Part shown: positions 8,717 to 16,802 of the stretch, in pieces
Position numbering within the stretch: the first letter of the stretch is position 1
How the letters are laid out: each line of letters starts with the position of its first letter
Source: Mucilaginibacter flavidus
Lineage (GTDB): Bacteria; Bacteroidota; Bacteroidia; Sphingobacteriales; Sphingobacteriaceae
Assembly: GCF_024055575.1 (NCBI RefSeq)
Contig: NZ_JAMXOE010000007.1
Location: forward strand, 177,688 to 241,687
Direction: 5' to 3'
DNA: 64,000 bases
The notes under the pieces: model-generated
The model's input: only the letters and a program-made list of their open reading frames with translations
What the model was told of the DNA's origin: nothing
Databases searched by the model: none
Made by a program: the position numbers and the translations under genes

Positions 8717-9071
8717 TTGTTTGCATATACTTTTACTAATTTAATTGTTAATTACAGGTAATTAGTAGCGCGGGGGAAAAGAATGTCACAAATAGATTTA
8801 AAATTCTTTTAAATGCAGAAGCCCAGAATATGGACCGGTCTTTTATAACCCTAGGGGACATAAAGTATTGTGTCTCTACTGCTGGGAACACGTAACGCTC
8901 ATGACCTTACCTGGCGGTGGCAAAATTGGCTTTAATGAAGCGCACCACGAACTGCCATAGGAATGTAAACTATAAAAGTTTCCTGTTTTTATTTAAAATA
9001 TTTGCGTAGGCCGTTCGTCATGCTAATAAAGGCGACACCAAACAATTAACGCCTGCCGCAATTTAACATAC
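8717..9071. other. Intergenic region, nothing assigned
   Basis: 355 bases between divergent genes. It must hold promoters for both, but I see no clear TAnnTTTG/TTTG pair, hairpin or gene remnant. Confidence 0.5.
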
Positions 9072-10250
9072 ATGAAAACACGACTTCCGTTTATTTTATT
9101 GGCATGGATAGCTGCCGATTTCTACTTTTTTAAAGCTGTTGAAACACTCACAAACAATCAATTTATTTTATGGGGATACTGGCTGGTTGATTTATTGCTT
9201 GCCTTAGGGTTTGCAGTTTTGATGAGCCGTGGTCGCGGTAACAGGTCGCCAGTCAATTTGATTGCCGCCCTGATGGCCGGCACACTACTTGCTTTTGTAC
9301 CTAAAATTTTGGCAATGCCGGTTTTGTTGGGGGAGGACATTACGCGGATGTTCAGAAGCTTTCCGCCACGGAGTATTTGGGCAAGCGAACTTGCTGTATT
9401 TGTCGCCCTATTTGTTTTTATAAGTTTACTTTACGGCATGACCGGCGGGCGGCACCGTTATAAAGTCCACCGCGTAACCCTAAAGTTTGATGATTTGCCA
9501 AAGGAATTTGATGGCTTCACGATAACCCAATTATCTGACATCCACGCCGGCAGTTTCAGCAGTCGAAAAGGCGTTGAAAAAGGGGTTTCGTTGGTAAATA
9601 AACACAACAGTGATTTAATTTTATTTACCGGCGACCTGGTGAACAACAAAGCAAGTGAGATGGATCCATGGATGGATACTTTTGCTAAACTGGATGCCCC
9701 ATTTGGTAAGTATTCAGTTTTGGGCAACCATGATTACGGCGATTATACCAGTTGGGAAAGCGAGGAGGCAAAAACGACTAACCTTGTAAGATTAAAACAA
9801 GTACATAAAGAAATTGGGTTTAATTTATTGCTGAACAATTCCGTTCAAATAAAAAAGAACGGCGCCGCTATAGCTTTAATAGGAGTGGAGAACTGGGGCA
9901 AGGGCGGTTTTCATAAATATGGCAGCTTAACCCGGGCAGCGGCAAATGTGGGCGACGATGAATTTAAGATCCTGATGTCGCACGACCCCTCACATTGGGA
10001 GGCAAAAACACTGGAACACGAAAAGCACATTAACCTTGCGCTCGCCGGGCATACGCATGGCATGCAGTTTGGCATCGAGTTGTTTGGTTTTCAGTGGAGC
10101 CCGGTAAAATATATGTACCCCCAGTGGGCGGGTCTTTACGAACGCAAGGGCAAATACCTGTATGTTAACCGCGGCTTTGGCTTTTTGGGTTTTAAGGGCA
10201 GGCTGGGCATTTGGCCGGAGATAACTGTAATAACATTGAAAAAGAAATAA
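9072..10250 (+). CDS. Membrane-anchored metallophosphoesterase
   Basis: 392-aa calcineurin-like phosphoesterase of the YkuE/YaeI type. The first 130 residues hold about four membrane helices. The catalytic domain then shows the usual metal ligands in order: SDIHAG, GDLVNN, GNHDYGD, MSHDP and AGHTHGMQFG. These coordinate two metal ions and hydrolyse phosphate esters. YaeI-type enzymes act on lipid A precursors; the substrate here is unknown. It is followed closely by a small ABM-like gene and may share its transcript. Confidence 0.9.
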   Translation: MKTRLPFILLAWIAADFYFFKAVETLTNNQFILWGYWLVDLLLALGFAVLMSRGRGNRSPVNLIAALMAGTLLAFVPKILAMPVLLGEDITRMFRSFPPRSIWASELAVFVALFVFISLLYGMTGGRHRYKVHRVTLKFDDLPKEFDGFTITQLSDIHAGSFSSRKGVEKGVSLVNKHNSDLILFTGDLVNNKASEMDPWMDTFAKLDAPFGKYSVLGNHDYGDYTSWESEEAKTTNLVRLKQVHKEIGFNLLLNNSVQIKKNGAAIALIGVENWGKGGFHKYGSLTRAAANVGDDEFKILMSHDPSHWEAKTLEHEKHINLALAGHTHGMQFGIELFGFQWSPVKYMYPQWAGLYERKGKYLYVNRGFGFLGFKGRLGIWPEITVITLKKK

Positions 10251-10281
10251 CACTTTGTTATCTTTCCGCAAAAAAAATAAC

Positions 10282-10593
10282 ATGAAAGTTGTTAGGGTTA
10301 TGTACACGGTGCGGCCTGAATATGTCGCAGTCAACCAGGTCAATATCGCAGGTATCGTCGCGGAATTAAAACTACTCAATCATCCCGGCATAAAGAATGG
10401 TGCATGGTTGCTACCCGATGGTAAAACATTTATGCATTTCGACCAGTTAGAAAACGAGGCTGCGCATGAGGTGCTAACCTCACTCGAATCGTTTAAAAAA
10501 TTTGCTACTGAACTGGAAGCAAGTGGGATGGAAGTTGAACCAACGCTGGAACTGCTTACGCTATCTGCGTCCACCGAAACGTATTTCGACTAA
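10282..10593 (+). CDS. Small ABM-like protein
   Basis: 103 aa. The start MKVVRVMYTVRPEYV is chosen because an upstream in-frame codon adds only a basic stretch. The pattern of a first beta-strand, helix, HFDQLENEAAHEVLTSLESF and a final strand suggests the ferredoxin-like fold of antibiotic-biosynthesis-monooxygenase-like proteins. No catalytic residues can be named. Confidence 0.65.
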   Translation: MKVVRVMYTVRPEYVAVNQVNIAGIVAELKLLNHPGIKNGAWLLPDGKTFMHFDQLENEAAHEVLTSLESFKKFATELEASGMEVEPTLELLTLSASTETYFD

Positions 10594-10596
10594 CCT

Positions 10597-11214
10597 ATGC
10601 TGCAAAACCGCGTAGACCCACAAGGAAATATCATCACCACCAGCGCACGCGGCGCCTGGCTCGGCAACCGTGGCCAATTGCACGGTAAAGGCAAAACTAT
10701 ATTACGGCCGTTTAAGCATAAGGCCTGGATTATTTGCGTGCTGCAATTTAAAAACAGGCACAGGCAGGTAATGTCGGCAGGACTATGGACGGAATTGTTT
10801 TTCTTGGATGAGGCTACGGCCTTTGCAGCAGGCCACCGGCCCTGTTTTGAATGCCGGCGCGAACACGCCAATCGTTTTAAGTCGGCCTGGCTTAAAGGTA
10901 ATCCCGGCTACGGGTTCTATAAAAAAACATCTATTAATAAATTCGACGATATATTGCAGGGCGAAAGGATTGATGCAAATAACGAAAAAGTAACCTTTGA
11001 AGCAGATATTAACGATTTGCCGGATGGGACTTTTGTACAGCTTGACGACGAACCTTATCTGATTTCAAACCATTTAATCCATCATTGGACGCCGTTTGGC
11101 TACGATAAAACCGCATCTTTCCTTTCATTATCAAAAGTAACTGTGCTCACGCCAAAATCTACAGTCGCGGCGTTCAGGGCGGGGTACAGACCACAACTAA
11201 AAATTGACAGTTAG
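10597..11214 (+). CDS. Conserved protein with GHRPCFECR motif
   Basis: 205-aa cytoplasmic protein. A cysteine pair sits in AFAAGHRPCFECRREHANRF (near residues 75-95), resembling the AxxxGxRPCxxC core of the Ada metal-binding domain that takes methyl groups from phosphotriesters. A second, cysteine-free echo, AAFRAGYRPQL, ends the protein. Other conserved-looking parts are GNRGQLHGK and HHWTPFGYDK. It starts three bases after the preceding stop. A DNA-damage role is only a guess from the Cys motif. Confidence 0.7.
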   Translation: MLQNRVDPQGNIITTSARGAWLGNRGQLHGKGKTILRPFKHKAWIICVLQFKNRHRQVMSAGLWTELFFLDEATAFAAGHRPCFECRREHANRFKSAWLKGNPGYGFYKKTSINKFDDILQGERIDANNEKVTFEADINDLPDGTFVQLDDEPYLISNHLIHHWTPFGYDKTASFLSLSKVTVLTPKSTVAAFRAGYRPQLKIDS

Positions 11215-11312
11215 TAAAACTGTTTTGAATTTGTTGATGTTTTTATAAAACGAAATAAAAAGCTACCTTTCAAAATCAATAACACCCTATAAAATCAACC
11301 AAAAATATTAAA

Positions 11313-12302
11313 ATGAAAAAATTATCGATGTTCGGCCGTAAGTATGTTCCCCGTTTTCTGCAGTCGCAAATTATGTTGCTGCTGGTGCTTTGTTCGGCCA
11401 CCAGGATTTTTGCCCAGCATGCAGAAATGAAAAAAGACCCGGATGTAATTGGGCGTTGGGATTTAACGATTGACAAAGATGGCAAGGGCATACCATCGTG
11501 GCTGGAAGTGCAAAAATCGGGCACACATACGCTAATCGGTCGTTTTTGCTACGCTTTCGGTAGCGCCCGGCCTGTATCAGAGGTTAAAGACAATTTTGGC
11601 AAATACAGCTTTTCTATCCCGCCGCAGTGGGAAGACGGCAAAAGTAATATGGATTTCCAGTTCGAGGTAAAAGGCAACCAAATTAGCGGCACGATGGTTT
11701 ATGTTGATGGTGCGACTTATAATTGGACAGGCGTACGCGCACCGGCTTTAATTCGCTCTAAAGCCCCGGTTTGGGGGCCGGCAGTGGCACTGTTTAACGG
11801 CAAAAACACCAAAGGCTGGCATGCTGACGGCGAAAAAAACCAGTGGATAGCTGAAAAAGGCATTTTGAGGAGCCCGCATTCAGGCGCGAACCTTTTAACT
11901 GATAAAACTTACAAAGATTTTAAACTACACATTGAATTCCGTTATCCGCAGGGAAGCAACAGCGGCGTTTACCTGCGCGGTCGCTACGAGTTACAGGTTA
12001 TCGATACCAAAAGCGGTGAACCTGAGCCAATAAACTGCCAGTTCAGCGCCATTTACGGATTTTTGCCGCCAAACAAAATGATGGCGAAGAACCCGGGCGA
12101 ATGGCAGTCGTACGACGTTACGTTGGTTGGCCGCATGGTAACTGTTGTAGCTAATGGAACAACAGTTATAAGCAACCAAATAATACCCGGCATAACAGGT
12201 GGCGCAATAGACAGCAAGGAAGGCGAACCCGGCCCGATATTTATACAAGGCGACCACGGCCCGATTGACTACAGGAATATAACGATCAGGGAAGGGAAAT
12301 AA
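11313..12302 (+). CDS. Secreted DUF1080 (3-keto-disaccharide hydrolase) protein
   Basis: 329 aa with a signal peptide ending IFAQ (about residue 35). Residues 40-150 form a separate beta-rich module (GRWDLTIDKDGKG). A DUF1080 / 3-keto-disaccharide hydrolase concanavalin-like domain covers about 155-329: ALFNGKNTKGWHADG, NLLTDKTYKDFKLHIEFRYP, NSGVYLRGRYELQV, GPIFIQGDHGPIDYRNI. Such proteins act on glycans in the periplasm. The catalytic residues are not established enough to name. Confidence 0.88.
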   Translation: MKKLSMFGRKYVPRFLQSQIMLLLVLCSATRIFAQHAEMKKDPDVIGRWDLTIDKDGKGIPSWLEVQKSGTHTLIGRFCYAFGSARPVSEVKDNFGKYSFSIPPQWEDGKSNMDFQFEVKGNQISGTMVYVDGATYNWTGVRAPALIRSKAPVWGPAVALFNGKNTKGWHADGEKNQWIAEKGILRSPHSGANLLTDKTYKDFKLHIEFRYPQGSNSGVYLRGRYELQVIDTKSGEPEPINCQFSAIYGFLPPNKMMAKNPGEWQSYDVTLVGRMVTVVANGTTVISNQIIPGITGGAIDSKEGEPGPIFIQGDHGPIDYRNITIREGK

Positions 12303-12323
12303 ACCTTAGATCAATAACAAAAA

Positions 12324-12689
12324 ATGCAACACAGAGGTAAGTCGATCCGCCCGTTTATTGGTGCCGAAAATTTTGAAATATCGCGCAGTTTTTATCGTGA
12401 CCTCGGTTTTGAGGAAACGGTGCTGTTTCATAATATGTCGGTGTTTAAATCAGGCGGATTGGCTTTCTATTTGCAGGACGGTTATGTAAAAGACTGGGTA
12501 GACAATACCATGATTTTTATGGAAGTCGACGATGTTGATAAATTTTGGGACGACCTTGTGAAGTTAGATCTTCCCGGAAAATATAAGCGCGTAAAACTAA
12601 CACCTGTTCGTGCGTTTGACTGGGGTAAGGAATGTTATGTACACGACCCTTCGGGGATATTGTGGCATTTCGGGGAGTTTAGTAAGTAA
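12324..12689 (+). CDS. Glyoxalase/bleomycin resistance (VOC) family protein
   Basis: 121-aa single VOC module: FIGAENFEISRSFYRDLGFE, a second half with MIFMEVDDVDKFWDDL, and ending in YVHDPSGILWHFGEF. VOC proteins use paired beta-alpha-beta-beta-beta units to hold a metal or bind a small molecule. The ligand is unknown. It begins 22 bases after the DUF1080 gene. Confidence 0.85.
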   Translation: MQHRGKSIRPFIGAENFEISRSFYRDLGFEETVLFHNMSVFKSGGLAFYLQDGYVKDWVDNTMIFMEVDDVDKFWDDLVKLDLPGKYKRVKLTPVRAFDWGKECYVHDPSGILWHFGEFSK

Positions 12690-12762
12690 GGAGTAAGGCC
12701 AAGCGGCTTTATTTCGATATATGTCAATATCGGTTCAATTCGGATTTGTTGTATATTTATAC

Positions 12763-13536
12763 ATGTCAACCGACGATAAATCTGCACAATTTTATAGGCT
12801 GAGAGCAAAAGAATATGCTGCTCACGTTCGAAATCGGAAAGAATCCGTCTACCATGCGTATTACGAAAAGCCGGCAATGTACGCGCTATTACCCAATATT
12901 GAAGGTAAAACCGTACTAAGTGTGGGCTGCGGGAGCGGGGAAGATAGCATATACCTCAAAAAGCGTGGAGCGGCAAAATCGGTAGGTATTGATATGATCG
13001 ATGAGATGATCAAGATCGCTGAGAATTCATATCCTGAATGCGAGTTCCATATCATGGATATGGAAGCAATCGACTTCCCGGACCATAGTTTTGATTTCGT
13101 ATACTCAAGCCTTGCGATCCACTATGTAGAGGATTGGAGCAAAGTATTTGTACATATATATCGCATACTGAAACCAAATTCATCATTTCTTTTTTCATGC
13201 GGGCACCCGCTGCGGTTTGCAATGGACGATACCGGCAGCGAAGAATTCTTCACGCGGACATTACAGATAAACGAAAAGATAGACACCCGCGAAGTAACAA
13301 TCACAGGAGATTACTTTGCAAAAAGAAAAACGATTGACGCCCTTGGCAAAAACACTGCGAACACCTGGACCATGCCAATTGGCGATATTTCCACGGCAGC
13401 TACGGACGCCGGCTTTCTTATCGAACGGTTGGTAGATCCCCGTCCGTTAGAAGAGCTCAAAGAGATAGACCCGCAGACTTACTACCGGCTACGTAAGATA
13501 CCGGAGTTTTTGATATTTAAGTTGAGAAAAATGTGA
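12763..13536 (+). CDS. SAM-dependent methyltransferase
   Basis: 257-aa class I methyltransferase of the UbiE/Methyltransf_11 kind. Motif I is VLSVGCGSGEDSIYLKKRG, the acidic end of strand 2 is VGIDMIDEM, and motif III/IV is FDFVYSSLAIHYVEDW. The start MSTDDKSAQFYRLRAKEYA is preferred over an ATG 14 codons upstream with a hydrophobic, family-unlike extension. The substrate is unknown. Confidence 0.87.
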   Translation: MSTDDKSAQFYRLRAKEYAAHVRNRKESVYHAYYEKPAMYALLPNIEGKTVLSVGCGSGEDSIYLKKRGAAKSVGIDMIDEMIKIAENSYPECEFHIMDMEAIDFPDHSFDFVYSSLAIHYVEDWSKVFVHIYRILKPNSSFLFSCGHPLRFAMDDTGSEEFFTRTLQINEKIDTREVTITGDYFAKRKTIDALGKNTANTWTMPIGDISTAATDAGFLIERLVDPRPLEELKEIDPQTYYRLRKIPEFLIFKLRKM

Positions 13537-13545
13537 CGGATGCCT

Positions 13546-14280
13546 TCAACCGTCCATCAAATGCCTCAAATACGCCTCCGGGTTATCCAAAAACGATTTG
13601 GTGAGATAAAAGTGCTCCGTATTTTCGTAACTCGTCTCGCGCACACCACTTTCATCAAACTGGTAAATAGTGGCGCCCGGGTAACAAATTAGCATCGGCG
13701 AGTGGGTAGCTATTATAAATTGCGCCCGGCCGCTTCGGTCAAGTTCATGAATTACCGACATAAAGGCCAATATCCTTGCCGGCGACAAGGCGGCTTCAGG
13801 CTCATCAAGGATATAGATACCCGACTCGAACTGGTTATTAAATAAAGAAAGGAACGATTCCCCATGCGATTGTTCGTGGAGTGAACGACCTCCATAGGCC
13901 CGAAGCAAACGAGGATCGTCGGCAGCCAGCTCATCAATATAGGAAGCGAAATTGAAAAAACTTTCTGCTCTCATGAAGAAGCCTTCGTTTATCCTGCGCG
14001 GAGACCAAGCCAGCTGCAGGTACGGTGCCAGCGCCGATTCGTACCCTTCAAACCGGTGGCCTGTATTTAAATTGTGATTCCGGTTGCCGCCCTTGAGGCT
14101 AAATCCGCATTGCTCAGCAATAGCTTCCAGCAAGGTCGACTTTCCGGAGCCGTTCTCGCCCACAAAGAATGTTACGTTACTATCCAGGCAAAGCCTTAAG
14201 CCATTATTAAGGCTCGGGATATGCTGCAGGTAAGTGCCATCCAGCAGGGAAGGGTGGGATATGCGGGATAAAAATGGCAT
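13546..14280 (-). CDS. AAA family ATPase (SMC-like, single domain)
   Basis: 244-aa ABC/SMC-type ATPase without transmembrane or permease partner. Walker A is VGENGSGKSTLLEAIA (near residue 40), a signature-like block is QSHGESFLSLF, Walker B is GIYILDEPEAALSP, and the switch His is in FIIATHSPMLICYPG. Proteins of this AAA_21/AAA_15 type are often stand-alone and some belong to defence modules; no partner nuclease or effector is adjacent here. A perfect -7 box TAAGTTTG lies upstream at 14305-14312 on its strand. Confidence 0.88.
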   Translation of the reverse strand: MPFLSRISHPSLLDGTYLQHIPSLNNGLRLCLDSNVTFFVGENGSGKSTLLEAIAEQCGFSLKGGNRNHNLNTGHRFEGYESALAPYLQLAWSPRRINEGFFMRAESFFNFASYIDELAADDPRLLRAYGGRSLHEQSHGESFLSLFNNQFESGIYILDEPEAALSPARILAFMSVIHELDRSGRAQFIIATHSPMLICYPGATIYQFDESGVRETSYENTEHFYLTKSFLDNPEAYLRHLMDG

Positions 14281-14381
14281 GGGTTATTTTTTAGCGCTTC
14301 AAAACAAACTTACGATTCTTATTTTATTTAAGGAACTGATAGTACGCCATCCAGTGATTTACGATGACCGGCTGGCTATCC

Positions 14382-14489
14382 CTAAGCATCGCAAAGTTTG
14401 TTAGCATGGTGAAATACGTCCGCAGGCCCGGCAAAATCCAACAACAGATCACCGGACATTACTACGATAGCGATTTTCTTTCTACCCAT
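14382..14489 (-). pseudogene. N-terminal remnant of a GlxA-type (DJ-1/PfpI) regulator
   Basis: A 35-codon ORF reads MGRKKIAIVVMSGDLLLDF then AGPADVFHHANKL and stops. This closely matches the start of the DJ-1/PfpI domain in GlxA-like AraC regulators, which are normally about 320 aa. The rest of the gene is absent: the next gene's 5' end lies 102 bases further on. The surrounding 14281-14691 gap holds no other supported gene. Confidence 0.55.
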
Positions 14490-14691
14490 AAGTCAAAATT
14501 AAAACATTGTATTCCTGTCTCAAAGGACATAAAATATACAATTTAGGCCATAAAAATAAAACGCTCCCGATTCTCAGAATGGTTTTATATTCCAGTCCGT
14601 CGAAAAATCGAACAATTTTGGAGGATTGAAAAAGTTCGCATAATTACATTCATATTCTAATGATTAAATTAGCGACTCAATTACAATTGAC

Positions 14692-15162
14692 GTGTCAAAT
14701 ATTATTCCGGCAATAACTAAAAGTATTTTTACCTATAAGCAACATAAGGACATTGCTGAAATTTTAAGCAGCCCGATCGTCATTCAAAAATTGCCGATTG
14801 TAGGGGAGAGCAAAATTTTCAAAAGTGCTGCGGAAAGGTACGGACACGTAATTATCAAGCTTAGTCTAGAAACAGACGAAAATATTATAAGTAGGGGCGG
14901 CGGATATTATAGTTATGAATGGATACCGGAAACAACTGATGTGAACGGAAGCGATGTAATCATTCCTTTAAATAATTCATTTGAAAAACATATAATAGAT
15001 GAAATAAAAGTATTTGCAACCTTATTAGAAATCTTAAATAAAAACACTACGCATTTACGATTTAGCGTAATAGGCGGAAGTTACAGAATTACTGAAAAGA
15101 CTTTTTTTGAAGTTGCTACGATAGAAGCAATGATACAAATATTTAAAAAGATGCGTCAATAA
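14692..15162 (+). CDS. Hypothetical protein, GTG start
   Basis: 156 aa, not recognised. It has no signal peptide. It starts with GTG; the only upstream in-frame extension ends at a stop at 14665. Visible features are an alpha/beta pattern (KIFKSAAERYGHVIIKLSLE, then GGGYYSYEWIP) and a charged helical end. The low-GC codon use differs from neighbouring genes, hinting at a transferred gene. It is followed by a hairpin. Confidence 0.5.
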   Translation: MSNIIPAITKSIFTYKQHKDIAEILSSPIVIQKLPIVGESKIFKSAAERYGHVIIKLSLETDENIISRGGGYYSYEWIPETTDVNGSDVIIPLNNSFEKHIIDEIKVFATLLEILNKNTTHLRFSVIGGSYRITEKTFFEVATIEAMIQIFKKMRQ

Positions 15163-15166
15163 TCAA

Positions 15167-15199
15167 CAAAGCCCCAATACTTTCGTATCGAGGCTTTGT
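15167..15199. terminator. Bidirectional terminator hairpin
   Basis: ACAAAGCC pairs with GGCTTTGT across an 18-base loop. It lies between the hypothetical gene (plus) and tRNA-Leu (minus); its edge touches the tRNA 3' end. T-runs are weak. Confidence 0.55.
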
Positions 15200-15282
15200 A
15201 CCCAGAGCCGGGGTCGAACCGGCACGGCCTTGCGACCACAGGTGTTTGAGACCAGCGCGTCTACCGATTCCGCCATCTGGGC
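15199..15282 (-). tRNA. tRNA-Leu (CAA anticodon)
   Basis: 84-nt class II tRNA. The acceptor stem is GCCCAGA with TCTGGGT (first pair G-U), discriminator A. The anticodon loop CTCAAAC gives CAA, reading UUG. There is a long variable arm and a GGTTCGACCCC T-arm. The CCA is not encoded. It lies 24 bases downstream of hscB on the same strand. Confidence 0.93.
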
Positions 15283-15305
15283 ATTTTTGTTTCGGTAGTT
15301 TTCCG

Positions 15306-15836
15306 CTAAAAGCGGGATGCAAATGTATTTAAACTCTCCTTAATTCGCAACAGGTATTTTTGTCTAAAATATAAATCTGCAATTTTATTTAAACGGTCCT
15401 CTTTGGCAGTATCGTCCAGTTGTTCGTATCCTGCGGTTCGTGTCGCAATGCTTTCGTCAATATCTCCCTCAATAGCAAGTACTTCGGCGGTGATGTGGCC
15501 TAAGGCATCTGCATCGTCAACTTCCATCAGGCGTTCGTTAATGTCCATCATTTCCATTAAAAAATCTGATGGCAGCTGTGGTTTTGCGCCGTCTTCGAGC
15601 AAATTATGGGTGCGTAAAATGTATTCCAGGCGCTTGTATGGGTCGGAAAGAGTGTTATAAGCCTTGTTATTTATGGTAGATAGCTCCAGTATTTCCCGCT
15701 GTTTTTCGTCACTTTCGTTAGCATGAAAATCCGGGTGATACTTTTTGCTCAGCTCGTAAAATTTCTTCTTCAGCAAAGCGACGTCTGGTGTGAACGATTC
15801 AGGGATACCGTAAAATTCAAAATAATTCAAACTCAT
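15306..15836 (-). CDS. hscB: Hsc20-type J-domain co-chaperone
   Basis: 176-aa protein with an N-terminal J domain (FEFYGIPESF, then KKFYELSKKYHPDFHANESD, containing the HPD motif) and a C-terminal helical domain typical of HscB. It stimulates an HscA/DnaK-type ATPase during transfer of iron-sulfur clusters from the IscU scaffold. The start MSLNYFEFYG is chosen; an upstream in-frame ATG adds 21 unrelated residues that read through a repeat. No other isc genes are adjacent. Confidence 0.88.
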   Translation of the reverse strand: MSLNYFEFYGIPESFTPDVALLKKKFYELSKKYHPDFHANESDEKQREILELSTINNKAYNTLSDPYKRLEYILRTHNLLEDGAKPQLPSDFLMEMMDINERLMEVDDADALGHITAEVLAIEGDIDESIATRTAGYEQLDDTAKEDRLNKIADLYFRQKYLLRIKESLNTFASRF

Positions 15837-15858
15837 GGCACAAATTTGCACGAATTTT

Positions 15859-15997
15859 ATCGAATTACACGAATTAAAAGAGGTAACATGAAATATCACA
15901 AATTTAGTGCGAGTGCATGCAAAGCGAATACAGTCGAATTATTGGAGTTATAAATTCGTGTAATTCGTTGCAATTCGTGACACTTCGTGTAATTCTT
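15859..15997. repeat. AATTCGTG repeat cluster
   Basis: CGAATTACACGAATTA near 15860 is the inverse of AATTCGTGTAATTCGTTGC at 15953-15971, and the unit recurs as AATTCGTGACACTTCGTGTA. The cluster fills the divergent region between hscB and kdsA and abuts the kdsA -7 box. Confidence 0.7.
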
Positions 15998-16005
15998 TAT
16001 CTTTG
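15998..16005 (+). promoter_or_regulatory. -7 box of kdsA
   Basis: TATCTTTG, an exact match to the Bacteroidota TAnnTTTG element, 19 bases before the kdsA ATG. A standard -33 TTTG at 19-21 bases is not present. Confidence 0.55.
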
Positions 16006-16024
16006 CTCATTATATCCCACACTT

Positions 16025-16801
16025 ATGTTATTTGAACAAATGCGGCAGAAGCCGTTTTTTATATTGGGCCCCTGTGTAATGGAAAACCAGGAGCTGCTTT
16101 ACACAGTAGCTGAAAAGGTTGCAGAGGCGGGGCAGAAATACAATGTGCCGGTAATTTTTAAATCATCGTTTGATAAGGCTAACCGTACTTCGATACACTC
16201 GTACCGTGGCCCGGGCCTTGAAAAAGGCATGGAAATGATGCTGAAAGTTAAAGAACGCTTTAACCTTCCGCTGATTACTGATATACACGAAAGCTACCAG
16301 GCAGCCATTGCAGGGGAGGTGTTCGACATTTTACAAATTCCGGCATTTTTATGCCGCCAGACTGACTTATTGGTTGCTGCAGCTAAAACCGGCAAGATTG
16401 TTAATATTAAAAAAGCGCAGTTCCTTTCGGGGCAGGATATGTTTTACCCGGCACAAAAGGTGGCTGAAGCCGGGAATTCGCAGGTTATTTTAACCGAACG
16501 TGGAAATACATACGGCTACAATAATCTTGCAGTCGATTTCAGGAATATTTATGATATGAAGAAATTTGGTTACCCGGTTTGTATGGATTGTACCCACTCG
16601 GTACAACGTCCGGGCGGTGCTGGTGGTAAGACCGGAGGCGACCGTACTTTTGTGCCCATGATGGCGCTTGCTGCAAAAGCGTTTGGCGCCGATGGTTATT
16701 TTATGGAGATACACCCCGATCCGGACAACGCCCTAAGTGACGGGCCGAATATGGTTAAGTTACAGGATTTGGATAAGGTAATGGCGCCGTTAGTTAGCTA
16801 A
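16025..16801 (+). CDS. kdsA: 3-deoxy-8-phosphooctulonate synthase
   Basis: 258-aa DAHP synthase-family enzyme that condenses phosphoenolpyruvate with arabinose 5-phosphate to Kdo 8-phosphate, a step toward lipid A-core. Family blocks: FFILGPCVMEN, FKSSFDKANRTSIHSYRGPG, TDIHESYQAA, QIPAFLCRQTDLLVAAAKTG, ERGNTYGYNNLAVDFRN, DCTHSVQRPGG and EIHPDPDNALSDGPNMV. The start ATG at 16025 follows a -7 box; an upstream in-frame ATG gives an extension running through the repeat cluster. It lies one base before kdsD, so both Kdo steps share an operon. Confidence 0.96.
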   Translation: MLFEQMRQKPFFILGPCVMENQELLYTVAEKVAEAGQKYNVPVIFKSSFDKANRTSIHSYRGPGLEKGMEMMLKVKERFNLPLITDIHESYQAAIAGEVFDILQIPAFLCRQTDLLVAAAKTGKIVNIKKAQFLSGQDMFYPAQKVAEAGNSQVILTERGNTYGYNNLAVDFRNIYDMKKFGYPVCMDCTHSVQRPGGAGGKTGGDRTFVPMMALAAKAFGADGYFMEIHPDPDNALSDGPNMVKLQDLDKVMAPLVS

Positions 16802-16802
16802 T

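Noticed and set aside
14364..14546. 60-codon plus-strand frame near the GlxA remnant
   Set aside because: The opposite strand holds a recognisable DJ-1/PfpI start; this frame is its shadow.
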